DNA of 64,000 nucleotides from G965215225 sp965215225 (GCA_965215225.1 OZ244039.1:1488001-1552000); one strand, 5' to 3'. Positions 8,664 through 18,783 are shown, counted from the first letter of the stretch. The notes: a model not told the origin generated them from the sequence alone. Made by a program: numbers and translations.

Positions 8664-8669
8664 ATTATA
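8664..8669 (-). promoter_or_regulatory. Conserved -10-like box originally upstream of lipoprotein paralog 1, now beyond the IS
   Basis: GATATAATAAATTCTGCC on the minus strand (TATAAT at 8669-8664) matches the leaders of paralogs 2 and 3. Its gene starts at 7163, so the IS now separates box and gene by about 1.5 kb. The conserved stretch extends upstream to a TATGTCCATATT-like string on the plus strand. Confidence 0.5.
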
Positions 8670-8828
8670 TCCCTTGTTATCTTTTCTTTCCATCTTTTTG
8701 TCCTTTTTCCCAAACGAAAAAAATACTATGTCCATATTCATATTTATCATTATACTCAGCTTTTGGAATGTCACTGCCCTAGCCGTTTGGTTTGAAGCTA
8801 AGGGTCTAAGCCAAAGCAAATCGTTGGT

Positions 8829-10916
8829 TTAGGGAAGCAGCTGGTCTAAACGGTCCCGGTTTAATGTGGGTTTGGCAGGCGTCCCCTCCAAAGACCACCA
8901 AACACGCCATTCGTCAGGTTCTAGCGAAGTGCAGCGAATGGCGGGATATTCATCCGAGTCACCAAAATCCCAGATAAGATTGGCATCGATTTTTTCACTC
9001 TCTTCTATGCTCCCACTATGATCCCTATCACACCAGACCGCCAATGGCTCGTCCTCATCGCCAAATATATTCATATCCTCGTCCCAATTTTCATAAATCC
9101 CCTCATAGTCATCTGGACCGCGAAGTTCATTGCTGGTCTTGGCTTCGCCATGGTTGCCATTACCCCTACCGCTCGTCTCACTGTCCCAATAGGAAGCAAC
9201 TCCAGTCCCGCTTCCAGTTCCCGCTAGCATATCAGTATCACTGCCTGAAACCACATAAGAATAAGCAACCTTGCCAGAACCAAAGTCTCCTACCAGACCG
9301 CCTACACTACTGCTCCCACTCATTTCATTCACTACCACCAAAGATGAATGAATCCGACCGGATAAACCAGACCCAATCAGGCCGCCTATATCATGATTAT
9401 CCCCTCTTACCATACCTGCCACAACCGAAGAAGAATAAATCTGAGCCAAGGCACCATTCCCCGCCAGACCGCCTGCAGTTCTACCATTCCCTACAATATT
9501 CTCACTAGTCACGTTCACCTCACCCACCACCACCGAAGAAGAATAAATCATAGCCGAGAGACCATTCCCTATTAGACCACCTAAATTACGGTTCCCGATC
9601 ACCTTGCCCGCCACCACCGAAGAAGAATGAATCTGATTCACACCCCACCCCACCAGACCGCCTATACCATTCACTCCTCTTACTACACCCACTACCACTG
9701 AAGAAGAATAAATCCGAGTCGATGAATCACCAAACCCTACCAGACCGCCCACATGATCACTAAGCCCACGCACTTCATTCGCCACCACCGAACAAGAATG
9801 AATCCGAGTCGATGAATCACCAAGCCCCACCAGACCACCTACATTAATCGAACCTATCACTGTCTCGGCACTAAGCCTAAGATTGCGAATCTCTGAATTC
9901 GCGGTATAGCCAAACAGACCCACACAATCTTCCTCTGGGCGATTAATGCTCAAATTACTAATCATAAAACCATTGCCTTCAAAAGTCCCATTAAAAACGG
10001 CTCCATCACATCCAGCTTCAGTAGTTGTATCATTCCCCAAGGGTCGCCAGCCTTTGCCGCTATCAGCATTCGCATAGGCTGCAAGACTGATATTCGCAAC
10101 CAACTCATAGCCAGAACAGCTATCGCCGGCATTACTACCACAGCCAGTTTGGTCAAGCATTCCACTTGCTGATAGCTTCCTTCCTGTGCCATCCAGTTGA
10201 TGGCGCACCGCATCCAACTCCGTCGCATTGGCTATCTCTATCAACCCATCACCATCATCATCTATGTCCGTTCCATCCGGTGAATTATCATTATCGCAAT
10301 CGGTATCTTGGACACATTCAGCTGCTGCCTCATTCCCATCTCGGACATTATCATCATCACAGTCGGCTTTTATGACACAAGCTGCCGCCACTTCATCTAT
10401 ATCTCTGACACTATCTCTATCGCAATCCACCAACAGCGAACATCTCACATTATTTGAATTCATCAGCTGCTCTATTGGATCATTATCACCCAACCCATCA
10501 TTATCGTCATCATCATCACAGGCATCTCCAACTTTGTCACCATCGGTGTCTAACTGATCGTTATTTGGATCATCAGGACAATTATCATCAGCATTCGCAA
10601 TGCGATCATTATCATCATCAACTATGGGAGGGTCACCGTTTCCCGGACCATCGCCCATCGAACCATTGCCTATAGAACCGTTATTCATCGAACCACCCGA
10701 ACTGCCACCTGAACCTCCCCCGCCGCCAGCACAAGCTGTAAAAGCAATTAATAAGAAACCAGCCGCAACTAAGAAGAAGAGGAACCGTCCTAGCCTACTA
10801 AGCAAAGCTAAGGAGGCACAATCGCGGCACAGGGCTAGATAAGAGAATGAGAACGGGCATTCGTTGAAGAAGCGGAGCCTAGCTGCTCCGAATAAAAAGG
10901 GTCTTAATGTTTTCAT
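8829..10916 (-). CDS. Surface lipoprotein with acidic calcium-type repeats and GLUG-like beta repeats (paralog 2)
   Basis: 695 residues from ATG 10916, with GGAG upstream. Same plan as its neighbours: a 40-residue basic leader, a hydrophobic helix with lipobox (FTAC, Cys62), and an SGGSMNNGS linker. Type-3-like Asp-rich repeats (DDDNDRIANADDNCPDD, DGDKVGDACDDDDDNDG) run to about residue 225, followed by six SSSVVV/GGLVG beta repeats plus a seventh (about 350-560) and the common C-terminal domain ending LNRDRLDQLLP. This copy has fewer acidic units than paralogs 1 and 3. The intergenic region (about 220 bp) is duplicated along with the gene. Likely exported and anchored to a membrane facing the outside; function unknown. 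Confidence 0.85.
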   Translation of the reverse strand: MKTLRPFLFGAARLRFFNECPFSFSYLALCRDCASLALLSRLGRFLFFLVAAGFLLIAFTACAGGGGGSGGSSGGSMNNGSIGNGSMGDGPGNGDPPIVDDDNDRIANADDNCPDDPNNDQLDTDGDKVGDACDDDDDNDGLGDNDPIEQLMNSNNVRCSLLVDCDRDSVRDIDEVAAACVIKADCDDDNVRDGNEAAAECVQDTDCDNDNSPDGTDIDDDGDGLIEIANATELDAVRHQLDGTGRKLSASGMLDQTGCGSNAGDSCSGYELVANISLAAYANADSGKGWRPLGNDTTTEAGCDGAVFNGTFEGNGFMISNLSINRPEEDCVGLFGYTANSEIRNLRLSAETVIGSINVGGLVGLGDSSTRIHSCSVVANEVRGLSDHVGGLVGFGDSSTRIYSSSVVVGVVRGVNGIGGLVGWGVNQIHSSSVVAGKVIGNRNLGGLIGNGLSAMIYSSSVVVGEVNVTSENIVGNGRTAGGLAGNGALAQIYSSSVVAGMVRGDNHDIGGLIGSGLSGRIHSSLVVVNEMSGSSSVGGLVGDFGSGKVAYSYVVSGSDTDMLAGTGSGTGVASYWDSETSGRGNGNHGEAKTSNELRGPDDYEGIYENWDEDMNIFGDEDEPLAVWCDRDHSGSIEESEKIDANLIWDFGDSDEYPAIRCTSLEPDEWRVWWSLEGTPAKPTLNRDRLDQLLP

Positions 10917-10975
10917 AATTGATGCTCCATTAAAAAATTAATAAAAAATATCGAACTACCTAAAAGGCAGAATTT

Positions 10976-10981
10976 ATTATA
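10976..10981 (-). promoter_or_regulatory. Conserved -10-like box of lipoprotein paralog 2
   Basis: TATAAT on the minus strand, 60 bp before the ATG at 10916, followed by AAATTCTGCC as in paralog 1 and closely as in paralog 3. No consensus -35 is visible. Conservation across paralogs is the evidence, although shared ancestry alone could explain it. Confidence 0.45.
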
Positions 10982-11139
10982 TCTCTTTCTGTCTTTTCTT
11001 TCTATCTTTTGATCTTTTTTCCAAACCAAAAAAATATTATGTCCATATTCATATTTATCATTATACTCAGATTTTGGAATGTCACTGCCCTAACCGCTTC
11101 GGTTGAAGCTAAGGGTCTAAGCCAAAGCAAATCGTTCTT

Positions 11140-13299
11140 TTAGGGAAGCAGCTGGTCTAAGCGGTCCCGGTTTAATGTGGGTTTGGCAGGCGTCCCCTCC
11201 AAAGACCACCAAACACGCCATTCGTCAGGTTCTAGCGAAGTGCAGCGAATGGCGGGATATTCATCCGAGTCACCAAAATCCCAGATAAGATTGGCATCGA
11301 TTTTTTCATCTGCTTCTATGCTCCCACTATGATCCCTATCACACCAGACCGCCAATGGCTCGTCCTCATCACCAAATATATTCATATCCTCATCCCAATT
11401 TTCATAAATCCCCTCATAGTCATCTGGACCGCGGAGTTGATTGCTGGTCTTGGCTTCACCATGATTGCCATTACCCCTACCGCTCGTCTCACTATCCCAA
11501 TAAGAAGCATTTCCAGTCCCGCTTCCAGTTCCAGCTAGCATATTAGTATTACTGCCTGATACTACATAAGAATAAGCAACCTTGCCAGAGCCAAGATTCC
11601 CCGTCAGACCGCCTACATCACTTTTCCCGCTCAGCTCACCCACTACAATCGAAGAAGAAACAATCCGGCCTGAACCGCTCCATCCTGTCAGACCGCCTAC
11701 ATTTGTACCACCTCGACCAGTCATCCCGCTCACCTCACCCACCACCACCGAAGAAGAATGAATCTCAGCCGAATGACCAGTCCCTATCAGACCACCTACA
11801 GCATTACCACTCTGTACAGCATTACCACTTCCGCGCACCTCACCCGCCACCACCGAAGAAGAATGAATCTGAGCCGATTCACCCTGCCCCACCAGACCAC
11901 CTACAGCATTATCCCCACTTATCTCACCCACCACGACCGAGCAAGAAAATATCTGAGTTCTGCCACCAAACCCTATCAGACCGCCTATTTCCGTAGCCCC
12001 ACTCCCTCCTACCTCACCCACCACGACCGAAGAAGAAACAATCCGAGCCGATAGACCCCGCCCCACCAGACCACCTACATCATGACCCCCGCTCACCTCA
12101 GCTGCTACGACCAAAGAATAATGAATCCGAGCTGATTTACTATTCCCTACCAGACTGCCTACCTGATTCTTACCTATCACTGCCTCGGCACGAAGAGTCA
12201 GATTGCGAATCTCTGAACCCGCGTCTAGATGCCCAAACAAACCCACGCAATCTTGATTTGAACGATTAATGCTTAAATCACTAATCGTCCAGCCATTGCC
12301 GTCAAAGGTTCCAACAAAAGGATCTCCTTGACAATTAGCCTTAGAAGTATTTGTATCATTTCCTAAGGGTTGCCAGCCCTTACCTCCATCAGCATTCGCA
12401 TAGGATGCAAGACTTATATCCGCAACCAGCTCATAGCCAGAACAGGCATCGCCGGCATTACGACCACAGCCAGTGGAGTCGAGTGCCCCACCGTCCATTG
12501 ACCTACGCCCACTGCCATCTAGAGCATACCTCACTTCATCCAACTGCGCCGCTGTGGCTATCTCTATCAACCCATCGCCATCATCATCTATGTCCGTTCC
12601 ATCCGGTGAATTATCATTATCGCAATCTTCTAGTTTGGCACATCCCCTTGCCTCAATGCCGTCTCTCACCCCATCACTATCGCAATCAGTATTTTGGACA
12701 CACCCAACCTCTTCATCACCATCTCTTGCTCCATCATCATCACAGTCGGCTTTTATGACACAAGCTGCCGCCACTTCATCCCTATCCCTGACACTATCTC
12801 CATCGCAATCCACCAACAGCGAACATCTCACATTAGCTGAATTACTCTGTTGCTCTCTCGTATCAGTATCATCCAACCCATCATTATCGTCATCATCATC
12901 ACAGGCATCTCCAGCTCGGTCACCATCGGTGTCTAACTGATCGCTATTTGCAACATCCGGACAATTATCATTAGCATTCTCAATGCCATCATTATCATCA
13001 TCCATACTGGAAGAACCACCGTTTCCCGTACCATCGCCCATCGAACTATTGTTCATAGAACCGTTGTTCATCGAACCACCCGAACTGCCACCTGAACCTC
13101 CCCCGCCGCCAGCACAAGCAATAAGAACAACTGATAAGAACCCAACCGCAACTAAGAAGAAGAGAAACCGTCCCAGCCTACTAAGTAAAGCCAGGGAAGC
13201 ATAATCGCGGCACAGGGCTAGATGAGAAAAGTGAAAAGGGCATTCGTTGAAGAAGCGGAGCCTAGCCGCTCCAAATAAAAATGGTCTTGATGTTTTCAT
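11140..13299 (-). CDS. Surface lipoprotein with acidic calcium-type repeats and GLUG-like beta repeats (paralog 3)
   Basis: 719 residues from ATG 13299 with a GGAG site. Leader and lipobox (LIAC, Cys62) match paralog 2. The acidic repeats and the block around GRIVSSSIVVGELSGKSD are almost identical to paralog 1. The end (DSDEYPAIRCTSLEPDEW) is again identical to paralog 2. The protein therefore looks like a mosaic produced by recombination between tandem copies. Six SSSVVV repeats plus a seventh lie at about 373-580. The four cysteine pairs in the type-3 and linker parts fit an extracellular location. No enzymatic motif is seen. Confidence 0.85.
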   Translation of the reverse strand: MKTSRPFLFGAARLRFFNECPFHFSHLALCRDYASLALLSRLGRFLFFLVAVGFLSVVLIACAGGGGGSGGSSGGSMNNGSMNNSSMGDGTGNGGSSSMDDDNDGIENANDNCPDVANSDQLDTDGDRAGDACDDDDDNDGLDDTDTREQQSNSANVRCSLLVDCDGDSVRDRDEVAAACVIKADCDDDGARDGDEEVGCVQNTDCDSDGVRDGIEARGCAKLEDCDNDNSPDGTDIDDDGDGLIEIATAAQLDEVRYALDGSGRRSMDGGALDSTGCGRNAGDACSGYELVADISLASYANADGGKGWQPLGNDTNTSKANCQGDPFVGTFDGNGWTISDLSINRSNQDCVGLFGHLDAGSEIRNLTLRAEAVIGKNQVGSLVGNSKSARIHYSLVVAAEVSGGHDVGGLVGRGLSARIVSSSVVVGEVGGSGATEIGGLIGFGGRTQIFSCSVVVGEISGDNAVGGLVGQGESAQIHSSSVVAGEVRGSGNAVQSGNAVGGLIGTGHSAEIHSSSVVVGEVSGMTGRGGTNVGGLTGWSGSGRIVSSSIVVGELSGKSDVGGLTGNLGSGKVAYSYVVSGSNTNMLAGTGSGTGNASYWDSETSGRGNGNHGEAKTSNQLRGPDDYEGIYENWDEDMNIFGDEDEPLAVWCDRDHSGSIEADEKIDANLIWDFGDSDEYPAIRCTSLEPDEWRVWWSLEGTPAKPTLNRDRLDQLLP

Positions 13300-13358
13300 A
13301 ATTGATGCTCCATTAAAAAATTAATAAAAAATATTGAATTACCTCAAAGGCAGAATTC

Positions 13359-13364
13359 ATTATA
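13359..13364 (-). promoter_or_regulatory. Conserved -10-like box of lipoprotein paralog 3
   Basis: GATATAATGAATTCTGCC on the minus strand places TATAAT 60 bp upstream of the ATG at 13299, the same distance as in paralog 2. The remaining sequence to truB (13370-13551) is AT-rich and holds no gene that I can see. Confidence 0.45.
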
Positions 13365-13551
13365 TCGCTTTTTCCAAACGAAAACTATGTCCATATTAAT
13401 AACATAAAAGCTTTGTTGAATTAATATCATAGAAGTGATTATACAACAAAAGAGTCGAATTTGCCTAAAAAGAGAGAAAAAAATTGTATTTAGCTCAAAA
13501 AAAATTAACAAGACCTGTGCTTTGATAAATCATTTTAGAACAGCATGATTT

Positions 13552-14466
13552 TCAGTTGGGCTTAATAAAAATATGGCGGGGGTGTAATTTCCCTTGGCTA
13601 ATCTTTGCCAAGCCAAGTAGGGCTGAGCGAGCCTCATCCCCTTGTAGCAAAACACATACTTCCTTGTTCTCCTTATCGCTTTGATACTGGACTGGATCTC
13701 CATGACAAAAGCGCTGAGCCTGATGGGGAGAAATATAGACCTCATCTAGGCCAATGAGCAAACCAATGTCCTTAATAAGATACTTAGAGATACTCCCCTC
13801 CTTAGCCGCTTCTCTTAGCTGGCTGATGGTCACCATCTCGGTCAGCTCGGCCACCTGAGTGCGGCGAAGCCTATTGACATATGCCCCACAGCCCAGTTCC
13901 TTGCCTATATCCTCAGCTAGGCTTCTTATATAGGTCCCTTTCGAGCATCTTATTCTTAGTATCATAGACCCAGCCGAGTAGTCTATCAGCTCCAAAGCAT
14001 AGATATGGACTTCGCGTAGAGGAAGAGGAACTTCCTTTCCTTCACGCGCATACTTATAAGAGGGTTTGCCCCGATACTTAATCGCGGAAAACTGAGGGGG
14101 TTTTTGCTGAATAGTGCCACGAAATTTTGTCAAGCAGTCTTCTATTCTTTCACGAGACAAGGATGGCACTTCATTCTGGTCAATAAAATCCCCTTCCCTA
14201 TCACCAGTAGTGGTAGTTGCTCCTAAGACAAACTCTCCTTCATAGGTCTTGGATGAAAGAAGAAAATAGCGCGCCAACCGAGTATAGTTGCCAAAGAGTA
14301 GGGGCAGTGCCCCTACCGCAATAGGGTCTAGGCTACCGCCGTGACCTGCTTTCTGGGCCCGAAACAGCCTCTTACATTCTTGTAAGGCCGCATTTGAAGT
14401 CATATTGGGCGGTTTATCCAATAGTAGAAAACCGTCAATAGGCTGTTTCGGTATCTTAGAGGACAA
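13552..14466 (-). CDS. truB: tRNA pseudouridine(55) synthase TruB
   Basis: 304 residues. TruB makes pseudouridine at position 55 in the T-loop of nearly all tRNAs. The catalytic loop GHGGSLDPIAVGALP holds the nucleophile Asp47. RCSKGTYIRSLAEDIG and the C-terminal PUA-like region with LGLAKI complete the family pattern. It is the last gene of the rimP-nusA-infB-rbfA-truB order, starting 1 bp after the rbfA stop, so it is cotranslated. Confidence 0.97.
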   Translation of the reverse strand: MSSKIPKQPIDGFLLLDKPPNMTSNAALQECKRLFRAQKAGHGGSLDPIAVGALPLLFGNYTRLARYFLLSSKTYEGEFVLGATTTTGDREGDFIDQNEVPSLSRERIEDCLTKFRGTIQQKPPQFSAIKYRGKPSYKYAREGKEVPLPLREVHIYALELIDYSAGSMILRIRCSKGTYIRSLAEDIGKELGCGAYVNRLRRTQVAELTEMVTISQLREAAKEGSISKYLIKDIGLLIGLDEVYISPHQAQRFCHGDPVQYQSDKENKEVCVLLQGDEARSALLGLAKISQGKLHPRHIFIKPN

Positions 14467-14467
14467 G

Positions 14468-14830
14468 CTAAGATACTTCCGCTTTCCCTAGCCTATCATC
14501 ATGGTGAAAGCGCAATTCTGGTAAGAATTTTAGATAGACACGGGAGGCAAGTCGCCTTCTGATTAAGCCTGCCTGATTTTGTAAAAATAAGGTCGCCTCC
14601 TCTAGGGTCACTTCTCTGGCAGAACCGATGGTTATATAGCGAAAATAGATATGGGCAACCCGCAGGTCAGCGCTCATCTTAACTTCGCTGAGAGTAATCA
14701 TCATGGTCTCAAGCTGGAAGTTCTGTTCATTAAATACTTCCGCTAGAGCCCTTATGATTAGCTTACCGACTCTGGCGCGGCGATGGGAGGCATCCGATTG
14801 TGACAGCCTATCACGGGTTCCTCTTGTCAT
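14468..14830 (-). CDS. rbfA: Ribosome-binding factor A
   Basis: 120 residues, normal length. RbfA binds the 16S rRNA 5' helix region during late 30S subunit maturation and cold adaptation. The KH-like core shows RVGKLIIRALAEVF, then SADLRVAHIYFRY and RRRLASRVYLKFLPELRFHHD, as in the family. It overlaps the 3' end of infB by 20 bp and is followed by truB, the standard arrangement. Confidence 0.96.
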   Translation of the reverse strand: MTRGTRDRLSQSDASHRRARVGKLIIRALAEVFNEQNFQLETMMITLSEVKMSADLRVAHIYFRYITIGSAREVTLEEATLFLQNQAGLIRRRLASRVYLKFLPELRFHHDDRLGKAEVS

Positions 14831-17306
14831 AAACTTCTATCTGATCGCCTGGTTTGACATTCTTATAATCTTTCACCCCTATACCACACTCTACTCCTTG
14901 GTGGACTTCGTTAACATCATCCTTAAATCTCCTCAAGGATTCCAACTTGCCCTCATAGATAACTGTATTGTCTCTCAAAACCCTGATTGGCTTATCCTTG
15001 TATATAATCCCCTCGATCACTTCGCAGCCGGCTATCTGACCGAAAGTGCGCGCTGAAAATACTTGCTTCACCTGAGCTATGCCAATAATCTTTTCGGTGC
15101 CTAGCAGATCGGTTTTGTTTTCGACAACTCTTTCCAGCTCTTTTGCTAGCTCATAGATAACACTGAAATAGTGCACATCCACCTTAGGCTGCTGCTTCAT
15201 CTGTTTCTTGGCAGCGGAATCGGAGCGAACATTAAAACCCACAATGATAGCATCAGTGGTTTGAGCCAGCTGAACATCGCTCAGATTAATTGCTCCTACC
15301 CCTTGAGATACCACCTTAATATTAACCTCTTCCCCTTCTAGCTCGCCTATCAGCTGATTGATGGCAGCTAAGGAACCATCAAAGTCGGCTTTGACAATAA
15401 GCTTAATGGTAATCTTTTGTTGCTGGCTGGATTCCATTAGAGCGGCAAAATCAACCTTTTGTTTCTTAGTCCCCTGTTCTGCCTGCATCCTATGCCAATC
15501 TACGGCCTGCTTGGCGTCTTTCTCTGAGGCGGCAACCACAAATCTATCCCCTGCTTGAGGAACGCCATTCAATCCCAATACCTCAACTGGATCAGAAGGA
15601 CTTGCCTGTTGTATCCCTTTGCCGGTATCATCAAAAATCATTTTTAGCTTGCCATAAAAATTCTCACAACAGACTATGTCGCCTTTACTAAGTTCGCCAT
15701 GCTCAATCAATAGGGTTGCAATGGGTCCCATATTCTTATCAAGACGCGACTCAATGACTCTGCCACGAGCCGGCACATTTGCGGCCGCCTTTAGCTCCAA
15801 CACATCTGCTACAACCAACAGGGTCTCAAGTAGATGGTCTATGCCCTTGCCGGTAATAGCGGAAATCTCTACATAGGGAGTCTTGCCGCCCCATTCTTCT
15901 GGTGCTAGACCTAGGGCAGAGACTTCTTTGCGCACCTTTTCTATATTCACACCCCCTTCTGCTACTTTATCTATTTTATTTATGGCTACCACCGCGGCTG
16001 TATTAGCCGCCTGAATATGACGAATAGCTTCCTGTGTTTGCGGCATCACACCATCATCGGCTGCCACAACCAAAACCACTATATCAGTTAGCTGGGCTCC
16101 TCTAAGGCGCATCTCGACGAAAGCAGCGTGACCAGGAGTATCCAAAAAAGTAAGATTGCGGTCCTGGACAGCTACCTTATAGGCTCCTAGGTGCTGGGTA
16201 ATCTGCCCAGCTTCCTTCTCCACTTGCCTACTCTTTCTTATGTAGTCCAACAAGGTGGTCTTGCCATGGTCTACATGCCCCATCACAGTTATGATTGCCG
16301 GGCGCGGCTGATAGTCTGCCCCAGCTGGCAGGGCTTGCCCCAATAGCCATTCTTCTGCTTTGGTAACCAATGCCCTATGTCCCAACTCCTCAACAATAAG
16401 AATAGCAGTTTCTTTGTCTAAAAGTTTAGAATCGTTTGTCTGAAAGCCGAGTTCATTCATCTTTTGTAATAACTTTCTGCTCTTTACCCCTAGTTGATGA
16501 GCCAAATCAGCGACAGCTATATCATCGGTTAGCTGAACTTCTCTTACTAGCTTCTGGGTTGGGCGAATAAACTTATGCACATTCTTGACTCTTATCTTGC
16601 CGCGGGCAATGGGGCGCGGCACAACCTTATGAGCATCCTGCACCCGCTGCTTTCGCTTAATCTCCTCCATCTCCAATACATCTTCTTCACTTATGAGAAC
16701 CCCAAACCGCTTGCGCGCTTTTTCTTCGCGATCTATCAGTTCCTTGATTACCTTCGCCTTTTGGTAAGCCTTTTTCTCTTTGCTCTTAGGGATCTTAGAG
16801 GTCTTAGGGGTCTTAGAGGTCTTAGAAGGCGCTGCTCTGAGGACATGAGCTGTGCTAAGTCTTGGTGGTGGAGCAAACTTCTTGTCTCGTTTTCCTGCTC
16901 CTTCTTTCTTTGTTTGTTTGGGGCGATAGGATGAGGACTTTTGTTGCTTCTGCTGTTTCCCTTTTGATTCGAATGGTCGCGGTCGTCTTCGTTGTGCGCC
17001 CGGATGGGCTTGCTTTGGACCGCTCCTATGTCTATTTTGCCTAGGCTGCTTATTGGGTCTAGCCTGTTTATCCTTTCTTTTCTGACCATCCTTTGTGGCA
17101 TCAGATCTTGATTGAAAAGGTCTTTTGCGCCTCAAGGTCTTTTTGGGATGCCTCAGGATCTCCTTAATCTTCTGCCTATCCTGTTGGTTAATGATATCTT
17201 GAGGACGGGTTTGAGACAATCCAGCCTGTCTAATCTTCCTCAGCAGGAAGTTCATCTCTACATTGGTCTCGTCAGCTAGATGCTGAACTGTGGTTTGTTT
17301 TTGCAT
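14811..17306 (-). CDS. infB: Translation initiation factor IF-2
   Basis: 831 residues from ATG 17306, which matches the usual IF-2 start (MQKQTTVQHLADE) and lies 7 bp past the nusA stop. IF-2 is the GTPase that brings initiator tRNA to the 30S subunit. After the N-terminal helical domain comes a long basic linker (residues about 65-210) full of K, R, Q and P. The linker contains a tandem run SKTSKTPKTSKIPKS encoded by 9-12-bp DNA repeats (16785-16830). The GTPase has G1 GHVDHGKT (about 343), DTPGHAAF and NKIDK, and the C-terminal domains are complete. Confidence 0.97.
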   Translation of the reverse strand: MQKQTTVQHLADETNVEMNFLLRKIRQAGLSQTRPQDIINQQDRQKIKEILRHPKKTLRRKRPFQSRSDATKDGQKRKDKQARPNKQPRQNRHRSGPKQAHPGAQRRRPRPFESKGKQQKQQKSSSYRPKQTKKEGAGKRDKKFAPPPRLSTAHVLRAAPSKTSKTPKTSKIPKSKEKKAYQKAKVIKELIDREEKARKRFGVLISEEDVLEMEEIKRKQRVQDAHKVVPRPIARGKIRVKNVHKFIRPTQKLVREVQLTDDIAVADLAHQLGVKSRKLLQKMNELGFQTNDSKLLDKETAILIVEELGHRALVTKAEEWLLGQALPAGADYQPRPAIITVMGHVDHGKTTLLDYIRKSRQVEKEAGQITQHLGAYKVAVQDRNLTFLDTPGHAAFVEMRLRGAQLTDIVVLVVAADDGVMPQTQEAIRHIQAANTAAVVAINKIDKVAEGGVNIEKVRKEVSALGLAPEEWGGKTPYVEISAITGKGIDHLLETLLVVADVLELKAAANVPARGRVIESRLDKNMGPIATLLIEHGELSKGDIVCCENFYGKLKMIFDDTGKGIQQASPSDPVEVLGLNGVPQAGDRFVVAASEKDAKQAVDWHRMQAEQGTKKQKVDFAALMESSQQQKITIKLIVKADFDGSLAAINQLIGELEGEEVNIKVVSQGVGAINLSDVQLAQTTDAIIVGFNVRSDSAAKKQMKQQPKVDVHYFSVIYELAKELERVVENKTDLLGTEKIIGIAQVKQVFSARTFGQIAGCEVIEGIIYKDKPIRVLRDNTVIYEGKLESLRRFKDDVNEVHQGVECGIGVKDYKNVKPGDQIEVYDKRNP

Positions 17307-17313
17307 TTGAAAC

Positions 17314-18783
17314 CTATGAAGAGATGCCGACTGATTTACGGGCTGCAAGTATTACCTCAGCCGCCTGGTCTCGGTCTAGTTCGCCCATAAGATCTTCTAG
17401 ATCATCAACCGATTGTTCGGCCAATTCCTCATAGGTCAAGATCCCATGCCCGACCAGACTCTGAGCAAAATTTGGTGTCATACCATCTAGCTTCATAAAG
17501 TCATTGGCACTATCGGTATTCAAGGCGTTTGATAAGAGATAATCAAGCGCTCGGCTGCGCAATTCCTCAATTAACTCCTCATCAAAGTCTTTAATTCGTA
17601 AAAACCTTTCTACTGGCGCATAGGCCACCTGCTGGATACTGCTAAACCCTTCTCTCACCAGATCCTGTGCTATATCTGGTTCTATATCCAATATCTCAAT
17701 AAAGTATTGGCTGATATTTTCTAGGTCTTGAATGTGTTTCGCTTCGGCTTCATCCTCCTCCATTATGTTAATACGCCAACCTATTAGGTCAGCTGCCAGA
17801 CGCACATTCTGACCATTACGACCGAGCACCGCTCCTATGTCTTCATTCGGCACTGCCACATCTATAGTGTGAGTGGTCGGATTCACATTAACCGAACTAA
17901 TGTTCTTATTCATTAGAACATTCTTAACCAGCTGTTCGGGGTCATCATCCCATTCCAGAATATCCACCTTCTCTCCCTTCAGCTCATCCTGGACAGCCTG
18001 AACCCTCTTTCCTTGAATACCTATACAAGCGCTCATCGCATCTATTCTCTTATCTTTAGGACGCACTGCTACCTTACAACGAATGCCCGCCATGCGCGAG
18101 ATGGCTCTAATCTCAACTATCTGCTGAGCTACCTCTGGCACCTCACGGATAAAAAGGGCTCTAATCATATCCTCACTCGTTCTACTTAAGAAAAGCTGAA
18201 AGGAACTCTTGCCCGGATCAATATAATCCAGCACGGCACAAACCTCGTCTTCCGATGAGTATTTGTCTTCGGGCAAGGTGTTCTCACGCTTTAATAGGGC
18301 CTCTACTCTATCATTCAGGGCGACTATCACATCCCCTAAACGGTTGATATACTTGACCTTTCCCGTCATGAGCTTTCCTACCCTTAGTCTATAGTCCTCG
18401 ACCAACTGATACCTTTCCGCTTCTCTCACCTTTTGTAAGATCAGCTGTTTTGCCGTTTGAACGGCGATCCTATCAAAAAACACCTCAGGTATCTCTTCAT
18501 AGATCAGCTGTTCCTGTGTCAAGCTACTAAGATGGGTATCTTCCGTCAATTCCACATCAGGTTTTGCCTTTACTTGCATGATGGTGTATTTACCAGTTTT
18601 TCTATCAAGACTGGTCACTATTTCATCTTGTTCCTTATGGAGCTTCTTGCTAGCGGCGCCGCTAATTGCCTCTTCTAAGGCGGCAGCCACCGCTTCCCTA
18701 CTGATTCCACGATGTTCGGATAGAGCATCCATCATTGATAGTAATTCTTTTGGATCCATATTTCTACTTAAATATTCCGGCAT
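17314..18783 (-). CDS. nusA: Transcription termination/antitermination factor NusA
   Basis: 489 residues, typical for gammaproteobacteria. NusA binds RNA polymerase and nascent RNA and controls pausing, termination and antitermination. An N-terminal polymerase-binding domain, S1 domain (GKVKYINRLGDVIVAL), two KH domains (GACIGIQGKRVQAVQDEL; NEDIGAVLGRNGQNVRLA) and two C-terminal acidic repeats (residues about 360-489) are all present. The start overlaps the rimP end by 20 bp. Confidence 0.97.
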   Translation of the reverse strand: MPEYLSRNMDPKELLSMMDALSEHRGISREAVAAALEEAISGAASKKLHKEQDEIVTSLDRKTGKYTIMQVKAKPDVELTEDTHLSSLTQEQLIYEEIPEVFFDRIAVQTAKQLILQKVREAERYQLVEDYRLRVGKLMTGKVKYINRLGDVIVALNDRVEALLKRENTLPEDKYSSEDEVCAVLDYIDPGKSSFQLFLSRTSEDMIRALFIREVPEVAQQIVEIRAISRMAGIRCKVAVRPKDKRIDAMSACIGIQGKRVQAVQDELKGEKVDILEWDDDPEQLVKNVLMNKNISSVNVNPTTHTIDVAVPNEDIGAVLGRNGQNVRLAADLIGWRINIMEEDEAEAKHIQDLENISQYFIEILDIEPDIAQDLVREGFSSIQQVAYAPVERFLRIKDFDEELIEELRSRALDYLLSNALNTDSANDFMKLDGMTPNFAQSLVGHGILTYEELAEQSVDDLEDLMGELDRDQAAEVILAARKSVGISS

